A stretch of 15,188 nucleotides of DNA from Aquificales bacterium. Lineage in GTDB: Bacteria > Aquificota > Aquificia > Aquificales > QOAS01. Every line of letters starts with the position of its first letter. Position 1 is the first letter of the stretch. Of the stretch, positions 6,518 to 13,143 are shown one piece after another. The stretch spans positions 1 to 15,188 of the forward strand of contig JALVTI010000172.1 of NCBI GenBank assembly GCA_027035985.1. Direction: 5' to 3'. Made by a program: the position numbers and the translations under genes. Under the pieces are notes generated by a model that saw only the letters and a program-made list of their open reading frames with translations, searched no databases and was not told the origin of the DNA.

Positions 6518-6610
6518 ATGAGTTTGGAATATATATTGCTGTGGGTGTTCATAATTATGTTTACCGCATTATTGGCGTATATCGCTTGGGGTGATGAGAT
6601 AAATCGGTAG
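6518..6610 (+). CDS. Small single-pass membrane protein (30 residues)
   Basis: ATG 6518 is preceded at the right distance by a GCGAGG ribosome binding site (6505-6510). It opens a 30-residue frame: a short start MSLEY, one hydrophobic helix ILLWVFIIMFTALLAYIAW, and a polar tail GDEINR before TAG. This shape resembles small bitopic subunits such as CcoQ- or CydX-type peptides of terminal oxidases, but I see no specific match, so no function is assigned. It starts 23 nt after the folP stop and ends 58 nt before def, so it may be cotranscribed with folP. The good binding site, when nearby genes lack one, supports real translation. Confidence 0.5.
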   Translation: MSLEYILLWVFIIMFTALLAYIAWGDEINR

Positions 6611-6612
6611 GA

Positions 6613-6663
6613 GTTCTAATTTTTCTTATAACCCCCTTTAGGTTTACAAACGATAATTAGAAC
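6613..6663 (+). promoter_or_regulatory. Inverted repeat and possible promoter just upstream of def
   Basis: GTTCTAATT (6613-6621) and AATTAGAAC (6655-6663) are perfect 9-bp inverted copies 33 nt apart, ending 5 nt before the def ATG. A GATAAT -10-like box (6652-6657) overlaps the right arm, without a clear -35. The arms could form an RNA hairpin or be paired operator half-sites across the promoter. The two uses cannot be told apart from sequence. Confidence 0.4.
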
Positions 6664-6668
6664 CTGCT

Positions 6669-7208
6669 ATGGCTGTTAGGGATATCGTTATCTATCCCCA
6701 CGAGGTTTTGAAAAATCCCACCCAAAAGGTGGAGGATATAAACGACGAGATTATCCAAATAGTGAACGATATGTGGGAAACGATGTACGAAAAGGACGGT
6801 ATAGGGCTCGCCTGCAATCAGATAGGTATTCCCTATTCCATAATAGTGGTGGATACCTCCATTAAGGAGGGTGTCCAGCCGGTCAAACTTACCCTTATCA
6901 ATCCCGAAATAATCGCCTCCGAGGGAAAGCAGACCTATAAAGAAGCCTGTTTGAGCGTTCCCGGCGTGGCGGCGGAGGTTGAAAGGGCTTACTGGATAAA
7001 GGTAAAGGCTTTAACCCCGAAGGGGCAGGAGGAGATTTTCGAGTTTGAGGGTTTCCCTGCGGTGGTGTTTCAGCACGAAATAGACCACCTTAGTGGAAGG
7101 GTTTTTCTTGAGCGCCTCAAGGGGGTAAAGAGGAGATTAGCCCTCGAAAAGTATAAAAAGGTTTTGAGACAACTCGAAAGGGCTAAAAAGAATAGGGAAT
7201 CCGCTTAA
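6669..7208 (+). CDS. def: Peptide deformylase
   Basis: Peptide deformylase removes the formyl group from the N-terminal methionine of new proteins in the cytoplasm, using a bound metal. All three motifs are present: GIGLACNQ (44-51), EACLS (92-96, with metal ligand C94) and HEIDH (136-140, ligands H136 and H140, catalytic E137). Two positions differ from the commonest forms: CNQ instead of APQ in motif 1 and EACLS instead of EGCLS in motif 2; both still keep the key residues. Length is 179 residues, normal. The C-terminal tail is a basic helix (KGVKRRLALEKYKKVLRQLE). There is no ribosome binding site before ATG 6669. It converges with the SpoVG-like gene, and the stop codons overlap in TTAA. 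Confidence 0.96.
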   Translation: MAVRDIVIYPHEVLKNPTQKVEDINDEIIQIVNDMWETMYEKDGIGLACNQIGIPYSIIVVDTSIKEGVQPVKLTLINPEIIASEGKQTYKEACLSVPGVAAEVERAYWIKVKALTPKGQEEIFEFEGFPAVVFQHEIDHLSGRVFLERLKGVKRRLALEKYKKVLRQLERAKKNRESA

Positions 7209-7477
7209 GGGTCTCCGAAATGCTCCTTGTAGTACTCGCTTAGGGTTTTTCTAACCCTTTCCCTGAGTTCCCGATTTAGGAATTTCACGACCTCGGTAAA
7301 TCTATCCTCCGTTTGCACCGAAGGGGGGAGGATAAAAATTCCTCCGTTGTCCTTTTTGAGGAGTTTAATGCCCCTCACCTCCAAAAGGTCGTCCAGAACT
7401 ATATCGGCATACCCCAATAGGGTGGAATTTTTCATTCGGAGGGGGAAGGGGTAAAACTTCTTAACGCGAACCTCCAT
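7205..7477 (-). CDS. SpoVG-like nucleic-acid-binding protein
   Basis: The 90-residue product aligns by eye with SpoVG. It has a short N-terminal strand (MEVRVKKFYPFP), then ADIVLDDLLEVRGIKLLKK where SpoVG has its SITLDHEFVVHDIRVI strands, then NGGIFILPPS for the conserved NGLFVAMPS, and a C-terminal helix RELRERVRKTLSEYYKEHF for the family's TREKIQDAVLNEYHR. SpoVG is a small DNA/RNA-binding regulator, first described in sporulation and septation of Bacillus and also present in non-sporing bacteria. It is the last gene of a minus-strand operon with secG, and its start overlaps the previous gene by 17 nt. The identity rests on motif order, not on a search. Confidence 0.75.
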   Translation of the reverse strand: MEVRVKKFYPFPLRMKNSTLLGYADIVLDDLLEVRGIKLLKKDNGGIFILPPSVQTEDRFTEVVKFLNRELRERVRKTLSEYYKEHFGDP

Positions 7478-8165
7478 ATTCCCTATATTTGATTAAATCC
7501 GCCGCAAGGCGGCTTTTGTTTAGCTTTATATTTAACCAGAGTTTAAAAAGCCGATAGGTTAGGTCGTTTCCGTAAACCGAAGCCGCCCGCCGTAGGAGTT
7601 GGTTTGTGTCGACCGAAGGCTCTTTAACCGCCTCCCTATACCCGTTTAGGAGTTGTTCGAATTTTTTGTCCCAGTAGAGGAGGGTTTTTTCGAATATCTC
7701 CCTTTGGAGTTCCAATACATCGCTACCGAAAATGGAAAAGTCGAGCCTTGCGCCCCGTGCGGTGAGTATGTTTTTAAGCTCTCCGTAATCGGAACTTAGT
7801 TTTTCCAATTGTTGTTTTACCTTTTTTATGTCTTCCTCTATAAGTTTCGAAACGGCGTAGGCGACGGCTTTTTCTGTGCGTATTTTGTCGGTGTAATTCC
7901 CGTAAAAGGAGAGGAGTTTTAATGCTTCACCCCTATCGGGAACGGCTACGAATATCCTCCCGTCGGCGTAGGAGATGTAGAAACCTCTCCTCAAAAGGGT
8001 TTCGGCTAGGTTTACGTCACCCTTTAGGGTGAAAGTGTAATTTTGCCTTTCCACCTTTTGGGTGGGGATGGGTTTGACCCGTTCCCCTTTGAGGTATTGG
8101 AAGGCTTGAAAACCGACCAACAGGAGAACGGATAAAAGGGTTAAAACCTGAAGGAGAACCCCCAT
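7461..8165 (-). CDS. Unknown protein with N-terminal membrane anchor
   Basis: The 234-residue product starts with a hydrophobic helix (about residues 2-25, GVLLQVLTLLSVLLLVGFQA), then a basic stretch KGERVKP. Next comes a small alpha/beta segment (about 40-80, ending GRIFVAVPDRGEALKLLSFY). The rest, from about 90 to 234, is helix-rich and charged, with a probable coiled-coil portion (IEEDIKKVKQQLEKLSSDYG). The charge after the helix and none before it suggest that the bulk is cytoplasmic, though this is weak. It lies 4 nt after secG and overlaps the SpoVG-like gene, so it belongs to that operon. I recognise no family. A link to protein export is suggested only by its neighbour. Confidence 0.8.
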   Translation of the reverse strand: MGVLLQVLTLLSVLLLVGFQAFQYLKGERVKPIPTQKVERQNYTFTLKGDVNLAETLLRRGFYISYADGRIFVAVPDRGEALKLLSFYGNYTDKIRTEKAVAYAVSKLIEEDIKKVKQQLEKLSSDYGELKNILTARGARLDFSIFGSDVLELQREIFEKTLLYWDKKFEQLLNGYREAVKEPSVDTNQLLRRAASVYGNDLTYRLFKLWLNIKLNKSRLAADLIKYREYGGSR

Positions 8166-8169
8166 AAGG

Positions 8170-8463
8170 TTATTTTGTAGCCGGTGGGGTGTTGGTTTGT
8201 TCGGTCTTTAACTCCTTGAGAAGGGCGTTTTGCTCTTTTTGTGATACGACCGCCAAAAGGAGGGAAAGGACTAGAAATAACCCCCCTAGGAAATAGGTGA
8301 TTTTTACGAGTATAGTGTCGGCTTCTGTATTTCCAAAAATCGATTGCATAGGGTTTGAACCGAAGGCGAGGGCAAATTCCGAAGACCCTTTCTGGAAGAG
8401 AACAACAATTATTAATAGTATTGATACTATAACCAAAAGTGTTAGAAGTATAGTGCTCAACAT
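8170..8463 (-). CDS. secG: Protein translocase subunit SecG
   Basis: SecG is the auxiliary subunit of the SecYEG channel. The 97-residue product has two transmembrane helices, about residues 3-23 (ILLTLLVIVSILLIIVVLF) and 52-72 (VKITYFLGGLFLVLSLLLAV). They are joined by the family loop QKGSS...FGSNPMQSIFGN, followed by a polar C-terminal tail. It is first in the minus-strand operon and is divergent from secE across only 36 nt. A TAAAAT box in that gap about 10 nt before its start hints at a nearly leaderless message. No strong ribosome binding site is visible. Confidence 0.9.
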   Translation of the reverse strand: MLSTILLTLLVIVSILLIIVVLFQKGSSEFALAFGSNPMQSIFGNTEADTILVKITYFLGGLFLVLSLLLAVVSQKEQNALLKELKTEQTNTPPATK

Positions 8464-8499
8464 TCCACTTGTATTTTAAAGATAAACTTGGATAGTTTA

Positions 8500-8691
8500 A
8501 TGTTGAGGGAAATAATAGACTTCCTCCAAGGGGTTCGGGAGGAGCTTAAAAAAGTTGTTTGGCCATCTAAAGAGTTGGTTATAAGGGCATCGGAGGCTGT
8601 TATAATTTTTGTCTTGTTTTTCAGTCTATATTTGTGGATTTTCGACCTGATATTTGTTAAAATCATCTCTTTGGTTTTCAATAAACTCTAA
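8500..8691 (+). CDS. secE: Protein translocase subunit SecE
   Basis: SecE is the essential clamp subunit of SecYEG. The short, single-helix form of most bacteria is seen here: 63 residues with amphipathic N-terminal part LREIIDFLQGVREELKKVVW, the signature VVWPSKEL, and one transmembrane helix (about 30-58). I prefer ATG 8500; a TTG at 8488 would add four residues. Neither start has a clear ribosome binding site. It heads the secE-nusG-rplKAJL run, the usual order. No tuf, rpmG or tRNA-Trp precedes it, and secG is divergent on the other side. Confidence 0.93.
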   Translation: MLREIIDFLQGVREELKKVVWPSKELVIRASEAVIIFVLFFSLYLWIFDLIFVKIISLVFNKL

Positions 8692-8702
8692 GGGGCAATG
8701 TT

Positions 8703-9470
8703 ATGGCTACCGGGGAAAAACAGGAACAGGAGCAGAAAAAGGAATGGTATGCCCTTCAGGTTGAGGGGGGTAAGGAATTCATAGCAAAAGAAAACCTCCT
8801 TCAGCTGATAAAGCAGGAGGGTTTGGAAGACCTGGTTGAGGAAATAGTCGTCCCCGCGGAGGAAAAAGTTGTAATAAAAGCCCTCGGTAAGGAGAGATAT
8901 CGTTTGCCCCTTAGAGTTCCCGGAAGGGATACCGACAGGGAAATAGACGTTTTGGGAAAATACGGACTAACCACCTTTGTTATAACCCCCGAAGGGGAGG
9001 TTTACGTAAAGGAGAGCGTTGAGGGCGATACCTGTCAAGAGGTGCCGCCCATTTCAAAGGCTGGGCAAAAAATTCAGTGTAAAAAGAATAAGACCGAGGC
9101 GAAAATCGTTCTCGACAACAGGGTCTTCCCCGGTTACATCTTCCTCAAGGGGGTAATGAACGACAAACTTCTAAGGGTTATAGAGCGTGCCCCCCACGTT
9201 TATAAGCCGGTTATAGTCGGTGGAAAGGCGGTCTCCATACCCGAAGAACAGGTAATGGCTATTCTCGAAAAAGTCCGCAGAGGGGTAAAGGTCAAAAAGG
9301 TTCCCTTCCAGAAAGGGGAGCAGGTGCGTATAATAGAAGGTCCCTTTATGGGCTTTACCGGAACGGTCGAAGAGGTTATCCCCGAAAGGGAAAAGGTTGT
9401 TGTTATGGTATCCATCTTCGGTCGTCCTACCCCGGTAGAGCTCGATTACACCCAGGTGGAAAAACTTTAA
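8703..9470 (+). CDS. nusG: Transcription antitermination factor NusG with inserted domain II
   Basis: NusG binds RNA polymerase with its NGN domain and couples to ribosomes or Rho with its KOW domain. The first NGN half is KKEWYALQVEGGKEFIAKEN (12-31). After about residue 55 an insertion runs to about 134, with VESVEGDTC-like text (KESVEGDTC, 103-111), PPISKAGQKIQCK and C111/C126. NGN resumes at IVLDNRVFPGYIFLK (135-149), and the KOW domain starts at FQKGEQVRIIEGPFMGFTGT (202-221). This matches the three-domain layout and wording I know from Aquifex aeolicus NusG. Length 255 residues against 181 in E. coli. The ribosome binding site AAGGGG overlaps the secE stop. Confidence 0.96.
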   Translation: MATGEKQEQEQKKEWYALQVEGGKEFIAKENLLQLIKQEGLEDLVEEIVVPAEEKVVIKALGKERYRLPLRVPGRDTDREIDVLGKYGLTTFVITPEGEVYVKESVEGDTCQEVPPISKAGQKIQCKKNKTEAKIVLDNRVFPGYIFLKGVMNDKLLRVIERAPHVYKPVIVGGKAVSIPEEQVMAILEKVRRGVKVKKVPFQKGEQVRIIEGPFMGFTGTVEEVIPEREKVVVMVSIFGRPTPVELDYTQVEKL

Positions 9471-9496
9471 GCCCACTTAAATAGGAGGATTTTGAG

Positions 9497-9934
9497 ATGG
9501 CAAAGAAGGTGGTAGCCACCGTTGAGCTGATGATACCGGCTCAACAGGCGTCTCCCGCACCACCGGTCGGTCCCGCGCTCGGTCAGCACGGCGTCAACAT
9601 TATGGAATTCGTTAAGGCTTTTAACGCCGCCTCCAAAGATTACGAGCCGGGAACCATTTTGCCGGTAGTAATCACCATATACAACGATAGGAGCTTCACC
9701 TTTATTCTGAAGACACCGCCCACATCCTATCTGCTCAAGAAAGCGGCGGGCGTGGAAAAGGGTTCCCCCGAGCCTAACAGGATTAAGGTTGGAAAAATCA
9801 CCGTTAAGCAGTTGGAAGAGATAGCGAAGACCAAACTCAAGGATATGAATACCAACGACCTCAAGGCGGCTATGAGAACCGTTGCCGGAACCGCGCGCAG
9901 CATGGGTATAGAAATCGAAGGATGGGAGGGTTAA
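9497..9934 (+). CDS. rplK: 50S ribosomal protein L11
   Basis: L11 forms the GTPase-associated centre with 23S rRNA and L10/L12, and is needed for the stringent response. At 145 residues it has the normal length, with the proline-rich switch region PAPPVGPALGQHGVNIMEF, the middle TFILKTPPTSYLLKKAAG, and the rRNA-binding C-terminal half KDMNTNDLKAAMRTVAGTAR with SMGIEI. Ribosome binding site AGGAGG precedes ATG 9497. It lies 26 nt after nusG and 3 nt before rplA. Confidence 0.97.
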   Translation: MAKKVVATVELMIPAQQASPAPPVGPALGQHGVNIMEFVKAFNAASKDYEPGTILPVVITIYNDRSFTFILKTPPTSYLLKKAAGVEKGSPEPNRIKVGKITVKQLEEIAKTKLKDMNTNDLKAAMRTVAGTARSMGIEIEGWEG

Positions 9935-9937
9935 CCG

Positions 9938-10672
9938 ATGGCTAAAAGGGGAAAGAAATACATCGAGAGGGCTAAATTTGTAGATAAGAATAAGAGATAT
10001 ACCCTCGAAGAGGCGGTCGATATCCTCAAAAAAATGGCGGAAGAGGTTCCCAGGAACTTTGACGAGACCGTAGACCTCGCCTTTAGGTTGGGTGTAGACC
10101 CCAAATATCCCGACCAGCAGGTAAGGGGCTCGGTAGTCCTCCCCCACGGGTTGGGTAAGCCGATTAAGGTAATGGTTATCGCCAGCGGTGAAAAGATTAA
10201 GGAGGCTGAAGAAGCTGGTGCCGACCTCGTAGGCGGTGAGGAGCTCGTAGATGATATCCTCAAGGGAAGGGTTGACGTCGAGCAGTTCGACGTTGTTATA
10301 GCAACCCCCGATATGATGCCCAAAGTGGCAAGGCTCGGTAGGATTTTGGGTCCCAGGGGATTGATGCCTAACCCCAAAACTGGAACCGTTACCCCCGACG
10401 TTAAAAAGGCTATCGAAGAGGCTAAGAAGGGTAGGGTTGAATTCAGGGTGGATAAGACCGGAAACCTCCACATGCCCGTAGGAAAAATCTCCTTCGATAG
10501 GGAAAAGATCATAGAGAACTTGAAGACCGCTATAAACGCCGTGGTTGCGGCAAAACCCCCCGGAGCGAAGGGTCAATACATCAGAAATATCGCCGTATCC
10601 CTGACTATGGGTCCTTCTGTAAAATTAGATGTGAATAAGACCCTCCTCGAACTCCAACAAGAGGCGGCGTGA
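9938..10672 (+). CDS. rplA: 50S ribosomal protein L1
   Basis: L1 forms the mobile stalk by the E site and in E. coli represses its own operon by binding mRNA. The 244-residue product starts MAKRGKKYIERAKFVDKNK and carries DLAFRLGVDPKYPDQQVRGS, VLPHGLGKPIKVMV, the signature LGRILGPRGLMPNPKTGTVT, and VGKISFDREKIIENL. Length is close to the usual 230-235. Its ribosome binding site GGGAGGG lies inside the end of rplK, 7 nt before ATG 9938, so translation is probably coupled. I did not find an L1-site-like stem in the 26-nt gap before rplK. Confidence 0.97.
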   Translation: MAKRGKKYIERAKFVDKNKRYTLEEAVDILKKMAEEVPRNFDETVDLAFRLGVDPKYPDQQVRGSVVLPHGLGKPIKVMVIASGEKIKEAEEAGADLVGGEELVDDILKGRVDVEQFDVVIATPDMMPKVARLGRILGPRGLMPNPKTGTVTPDVKKAIEEAKKGRVEFRVDKTGNLHMPVGKISFDREKIIENLKTAINAVVAAKPPGAKGQYIRNIAVSLTMGPSVKLDVNKTLLELQQEAA

Positions 10673-10689
10673 TATAGGAGGAGAAGCAG

Positions 10690-11262
10690 ATGACCGGTTA
10701 TGTTGTGGACGTAAACAGACCTAACTTGGCGAGAAAAAAGGAACTCATACAGGGATATAAGGATAGGATAAAGAAATCCAACCTGGTGATATTTCTCGAC
10801 TTCACCGGCATAGACGCGTGGCCTATGTCCCAAATCCGTATGGCTATAAAGGAAAAGGGTGGCGAAATGGTGGTCGGCCGTAATACCCTGCTGTTTAGGG
10901 CTTTTATGGATACCGCCGTAGCCGACCACGAGGACGAGGTATTTACGGGTCCTACCGCCGCCATCTTCTCCTACGGTGATATGGTTGAACTCACCAAGTA
11001 CATCGTCGACGAGGTTTTGAAAAATTACGAAAGCGCAAAAATAAAGGGTGGATATTTCGTAGAACAAAATCAGTTTCTAAAACCCGAAGAGGTAGAGGCT
11101 ATAGCGAAACTCCCCTCCAGGGAACAGGCTCTCGCTATGCTCATCGGGGCTATCAGAGGTCCCGTTCAAAAACTCTACAGCCTACTCAGGGCTGTGCCCC
11201 AAAACCTCTTGCTTACGCTTAAAGCTTACGAGGAGAAGAAAAAGGAGGGAGGTGAGTCTTAA
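10690..11262 (+). CDS. rplJ: 50S ribosomal protein L10
   Basis: L10 anchors L7/L12 dimers to the ribosome. The 190-residue product has the N-terminal rRNA-binding domain (RKKELIQGYKDRIKKSNLVI, then GEMVVGRNTLL and the signature TGPTAAIF) and a long C-terminal helix for L12 dimers (about 130-190, ending LKAYEEKKKEGGES). Its length suggests room for three L12 dimers, as in thermophiles, but this is inferred. Only 17 nt separate it from rplA, so the large L10 leader known in other bacteria is not present immediately upstream. Ribosome binding site AGGAGGAG. Confidence 0.96.
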   Translation: MTGYVVDVNRPNLARKKELIQGYKDRIKKSNLVIFLDFTGIDAWPMSQIRMAIKEKGGEMVVGRNTLLFRAFMDTAVADHEDEVFTGPTAAIFSYGDMVELTKYIVDEVLKNYESAKIKGGYFVEQNQFLKPEEVEAIAKLPSREQALAMLIGAIRGPVQKLYSLLRAVPQNLLLTLKAYEEKKKEGGES

Positions 11263-11299
11263 GCTCCCCCCTCCAAAACCAAAAACTTTGAAAGGGAGG
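11244..11299 (+). promoter_or_regulatory. Competing pairing segments between rplJ and rplL
   Basis: Three segments can compete. GGAGGGAGG (11244-11252) at the end of rplJ and GGGAGG (11294-11299), the rplL ribosome binding site, can each pair with the pyrimidine tract CTCCCCCCTCC (11264-11274). Pairing with the first frees rplL; pairing with the second hides its ribosome binding site (CCTCC with GGAGG, 5 bp over a 20-nt loop). No T-run follows, so it is not a terminator. Confidence 0.35.
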
Positions 11300-11306
11300 T
11301 AAAAAA

Positions 11307-11693
11307 ATGGCTAACGAAAAACTCGAAAAGATTATCGAAGAGCTCGAACAGCTTTCTCTGCTCGAGATTGTTGAGCTCACCAAAATGATGGAAGAGAAGT
11401 GGGGCGTTTCCGCCCAAGCTGTTGCCGCAGTAGCGGCTGTTCCCGGTGCCGCAGGAGCCGGTGAGGCACAACAGGAAGAGAAAACCGAATTCGACGTTGT
11501 GCTCAAGAACCCCGGTTCCAACAAAATTAAAGTTATTAAAGTTGTTAGGGAAATCACCGGTCTCGGTCTTAAAGAGGCTAAGGCTCTCGTCGACGGAGCT
11601 CCCGCTAAGGTTAAAGAGGGTGTCTCCAAAGAGGAAGCCGAGCAAATCAAAGCCAAACTCGAAGAGGTTGGCGCCGAGGTCGAAATCGTATAA
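11307..11693 (+). CDS. rplL: 50S ribosomal protein L7/L12
   Basis: L7/L12 forms the stalk that recruits translation GTPases, in several dimers per ribosome. The 128-residue product has the N-terminal dimerisation domain (EKIIEELEQLSLLEIVELTK), a hinge rich in Ala, Val and Gly (about 37-58), and the C-terminal domain with FDVVLKNPGSNKIKVIKVVR and GLGLKEAKALVDGAPAKVKE. Ribosome binding site GGGAGG precedes ATG 11307, and it may be maskable by an upstream CCTCC. In most bacteria rpoB follows; here the convergent nth gene ends 4 nt later, so rpoBC must lie elsewhere. Confidence 0.97.
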   Translation: MANEKLEKIIEELEQLSLLEIVELTKMMEEKWGVSAQAVAAVAAVPGAAGAGEAQQEEKTEFDVVLKNPGSNKIKVIKVVREITGLGLKEAKALVDGAPAKVKEGVSKEEAEQIKAKLEEVGAEVEIV

Positions 11694-11697
11694 CCAA

Positions 11698-12372
11698 TCA
11701 ACCTTCAACCTTTACACTTTCCCCTTTATCTTTACCCACTATCTCCGTTTGGTAATAGTCGCATAAGTCCGGTAAGGGACACCTTTCGCACAGCGGTTTT
11801 CTCGCCTTGCAGATATGCTTCCCATGCTCTATAAGCAGTAAGGAGAGTTCCAACCAATACCGTTGGGGGATTTTCTTCGACAAATCCTTTTCGACCTTTT
11901 CGGGGGTCTTTTCCTTGGTTAAACCGAGGCGGTTGGCTACCCGGATGAAATGCCTATCGGCAATAATGGCGGGTTTTTTGTAAGCCCCACCCACAACCAT
12001 ATGCGCCGTTTTCCGTCCCACTCCGGGGAGTTTGGAGAGTTTATCCACATCGTCGGGAACCTTTCCGTCGTATAACTCCAAAAGTTTTTTACAGCACTTT
12101 ATTATCAGTTCCGCCTTTCGGTGGTGCCACCTTATATGTTTAATCCTCTCTGTGAGTTCTTCAAATTCTATTTCCACAAAGTGGAGGGGTTCTTTGAGTT
12201 CCCTAAATAGGTCTTTTGCGGTTTGGTTGACCTTTTTGTCGCTCTCCTGGGCGGCGAGTATAGCCATAACCAAAAGTTGGAAGGGATTTTCGAATTCCAA
12301 TTCCAATCGGGGGTTGGGATAGAGTTTTTTCAGCCTCCTTATGATTTCCTCGACCTTTTTGACCAAATCCAT
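11698..12372 (-). CDS. nth: Endonuclease III (DNA glycosylase/AP lyase)
   Basis: Endonuclease III removes oxidised pyrimidines and cuts at abasic sites in base excision repair. The 224-residue product has the helix-hairpin-helix KLPGVGRKTAHMVVGG (114-129) with catalytic lysine K121, the catalytic aspartate D139 in IADRHFIRV, and a four-cysteine [4Fe-4S] cluster C188-X6-C195-X2-C198-X5-C204. These key positions are each one higher than in E. coli Nth. D139 sits in ADRH rather than the common VDTH. It is on the minus strand, convergent with rplL and divergent from purN, and starts at 12372 only 36 nt from purN. Confidence 0.95.
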   Translation of the reverse strand: MDLVKKVEEIIRRLKKLYPNPRLELEFENPFQLLVMAILAAQESDKKVNQTAKDLFRELKEPLHFVEIEFEELTERIKHIRWHHRKAELIIKCCKKLLELYDGKVPDDVDKLSKLPGVGRKTAHMVVGGAYKKPAIIADRHFIRVANRLGLTKEKTPEKVEKDLSKKIPQRYWLELSLLLIEHGKHICKARKPLCERCPLPDLCDYYQTEIVGKDKGESVKVEG

Positions 12373-12408
12373 CGGTTTTAAAAATTCGGGGAGAATAGAG
12401 AACTTTCA

Positions 12409-13071
12409 ATGGAAGGTAGGAAGTTACCGATAGCCGTTTTCGTTTCCGGAAGGGGGACAAACCTCCAATCGATAATCGACGCCATCGAAAGCGGAAAGCT
12501 AGATGCGGAAATAAAACTGGTCGTTAGCAACCGTTCCAAAGCTTACGCCCTAAAAAGGTGCGAAAAACACGGGATACCCTACGAGGTTATACCTTCAAAA
12601 AAATTTAAAACCCACCAAGAGTGGGGAGAGGCTTTAATAGAAGCCGTAAAAAGAAGCGGTGCGGAGCTTGTAGTCCTGGCGGGGTTTATGAAAATAGTTC
12701 CCCCCAACTTTATAGAGGCGTTCGAAAACCGAATAATCAACATACACCCCTCGCTCCTGCCCGCCTTTAAGGGGTTGGACGCGCAGGGGCAGGCGTTCGA
12801 CTACGGGGTGACGCTTACCGGTTGCACCGTGCATTTGGTAATCCCCGAACTCGATTCGGGTCCCGTTATAGCGCAGGCGGTCGTTCCCGTTTTGCCGAAC
12901 GACACCGCCGAGACGCTCGCTAAACGCATCTTGGAGCACGAGCACCGCATATATCCCCAAGTTATCCAGTGGTTTGCCGAAGGGAGGGTAAGGGTCGATA
13001 ACGGCAAAGTGGTCGTTTTGGGCGCCAAATACGGAACTCTGCCCTTTAACCCCCAATTGGAGAGGTTTTAA
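12409..13071 (+). CDS. purN: Phosphoribosylglycinamide formyltransferase (GART)
   Basis: This enzyme transfers a formyl group from 10-formyltetrahydrofolate to GAR, step three of purine synthesis. The 220-residue product has the phosphate-binding loop FVSGRGTNLQSII (11-23), the catalytic set N111/H113 in IINIHPSLLPAF, D149 in ELDSGPVIAQ, and the family C-terminal HEHRIYPQVIQWF. Length is normal. There is no evident ribosome binding site before ATG 12409, unlike in the ribosomal genes. It depends on folate, and folP is in the window, but the two genes are 6 kb apart and are probably not coregulated. Confidence 0.95.
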   Translation: MEGRKLPIAVFVSGRGTNLQSIIDAIESGKLDAEIKLVVSNRSKAYALKRCEKHGIPYEVIPSKKFKTHQEWGEALIEAVKRSGAELVVLAGFMKIVPPNFIEAFENRIINIHPSLLPAFKGLDAQGQAFDYGVTLTGCTVHLVIPELDSGPVIAQAVVPVLPNDTAETLAKRILEHEHRIYPQVIQWFAEGRVRVDNGKVVVLGAKYGTLPFNPQLERF

Positions 13072-13143
13072 TTTCTCTCCTCTTTGAGGATTCTTGTTTC
13101 CAACCAAACTTTTGCAGGGAAAAAATAAATTTTACCATTTATT

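Noticed and set aside
9467..10576. Long open frame of 369 codons on the minus strand opposite rplK and rplA
   Set aside because: It lies wholly antisense to two certain ribosomal protein genes, its product is low-complexity (many Gly, Tyr, Leu) and matches nothing; it is a by-product of codon bias.
13059..13080. Hairpin GGAGAG/CTCTCC across the purN stop codon as a terminator
   Set aside because: Six base pairs only, loop of 10 nt, overlapping the stop codon, and no clean T-run follows.
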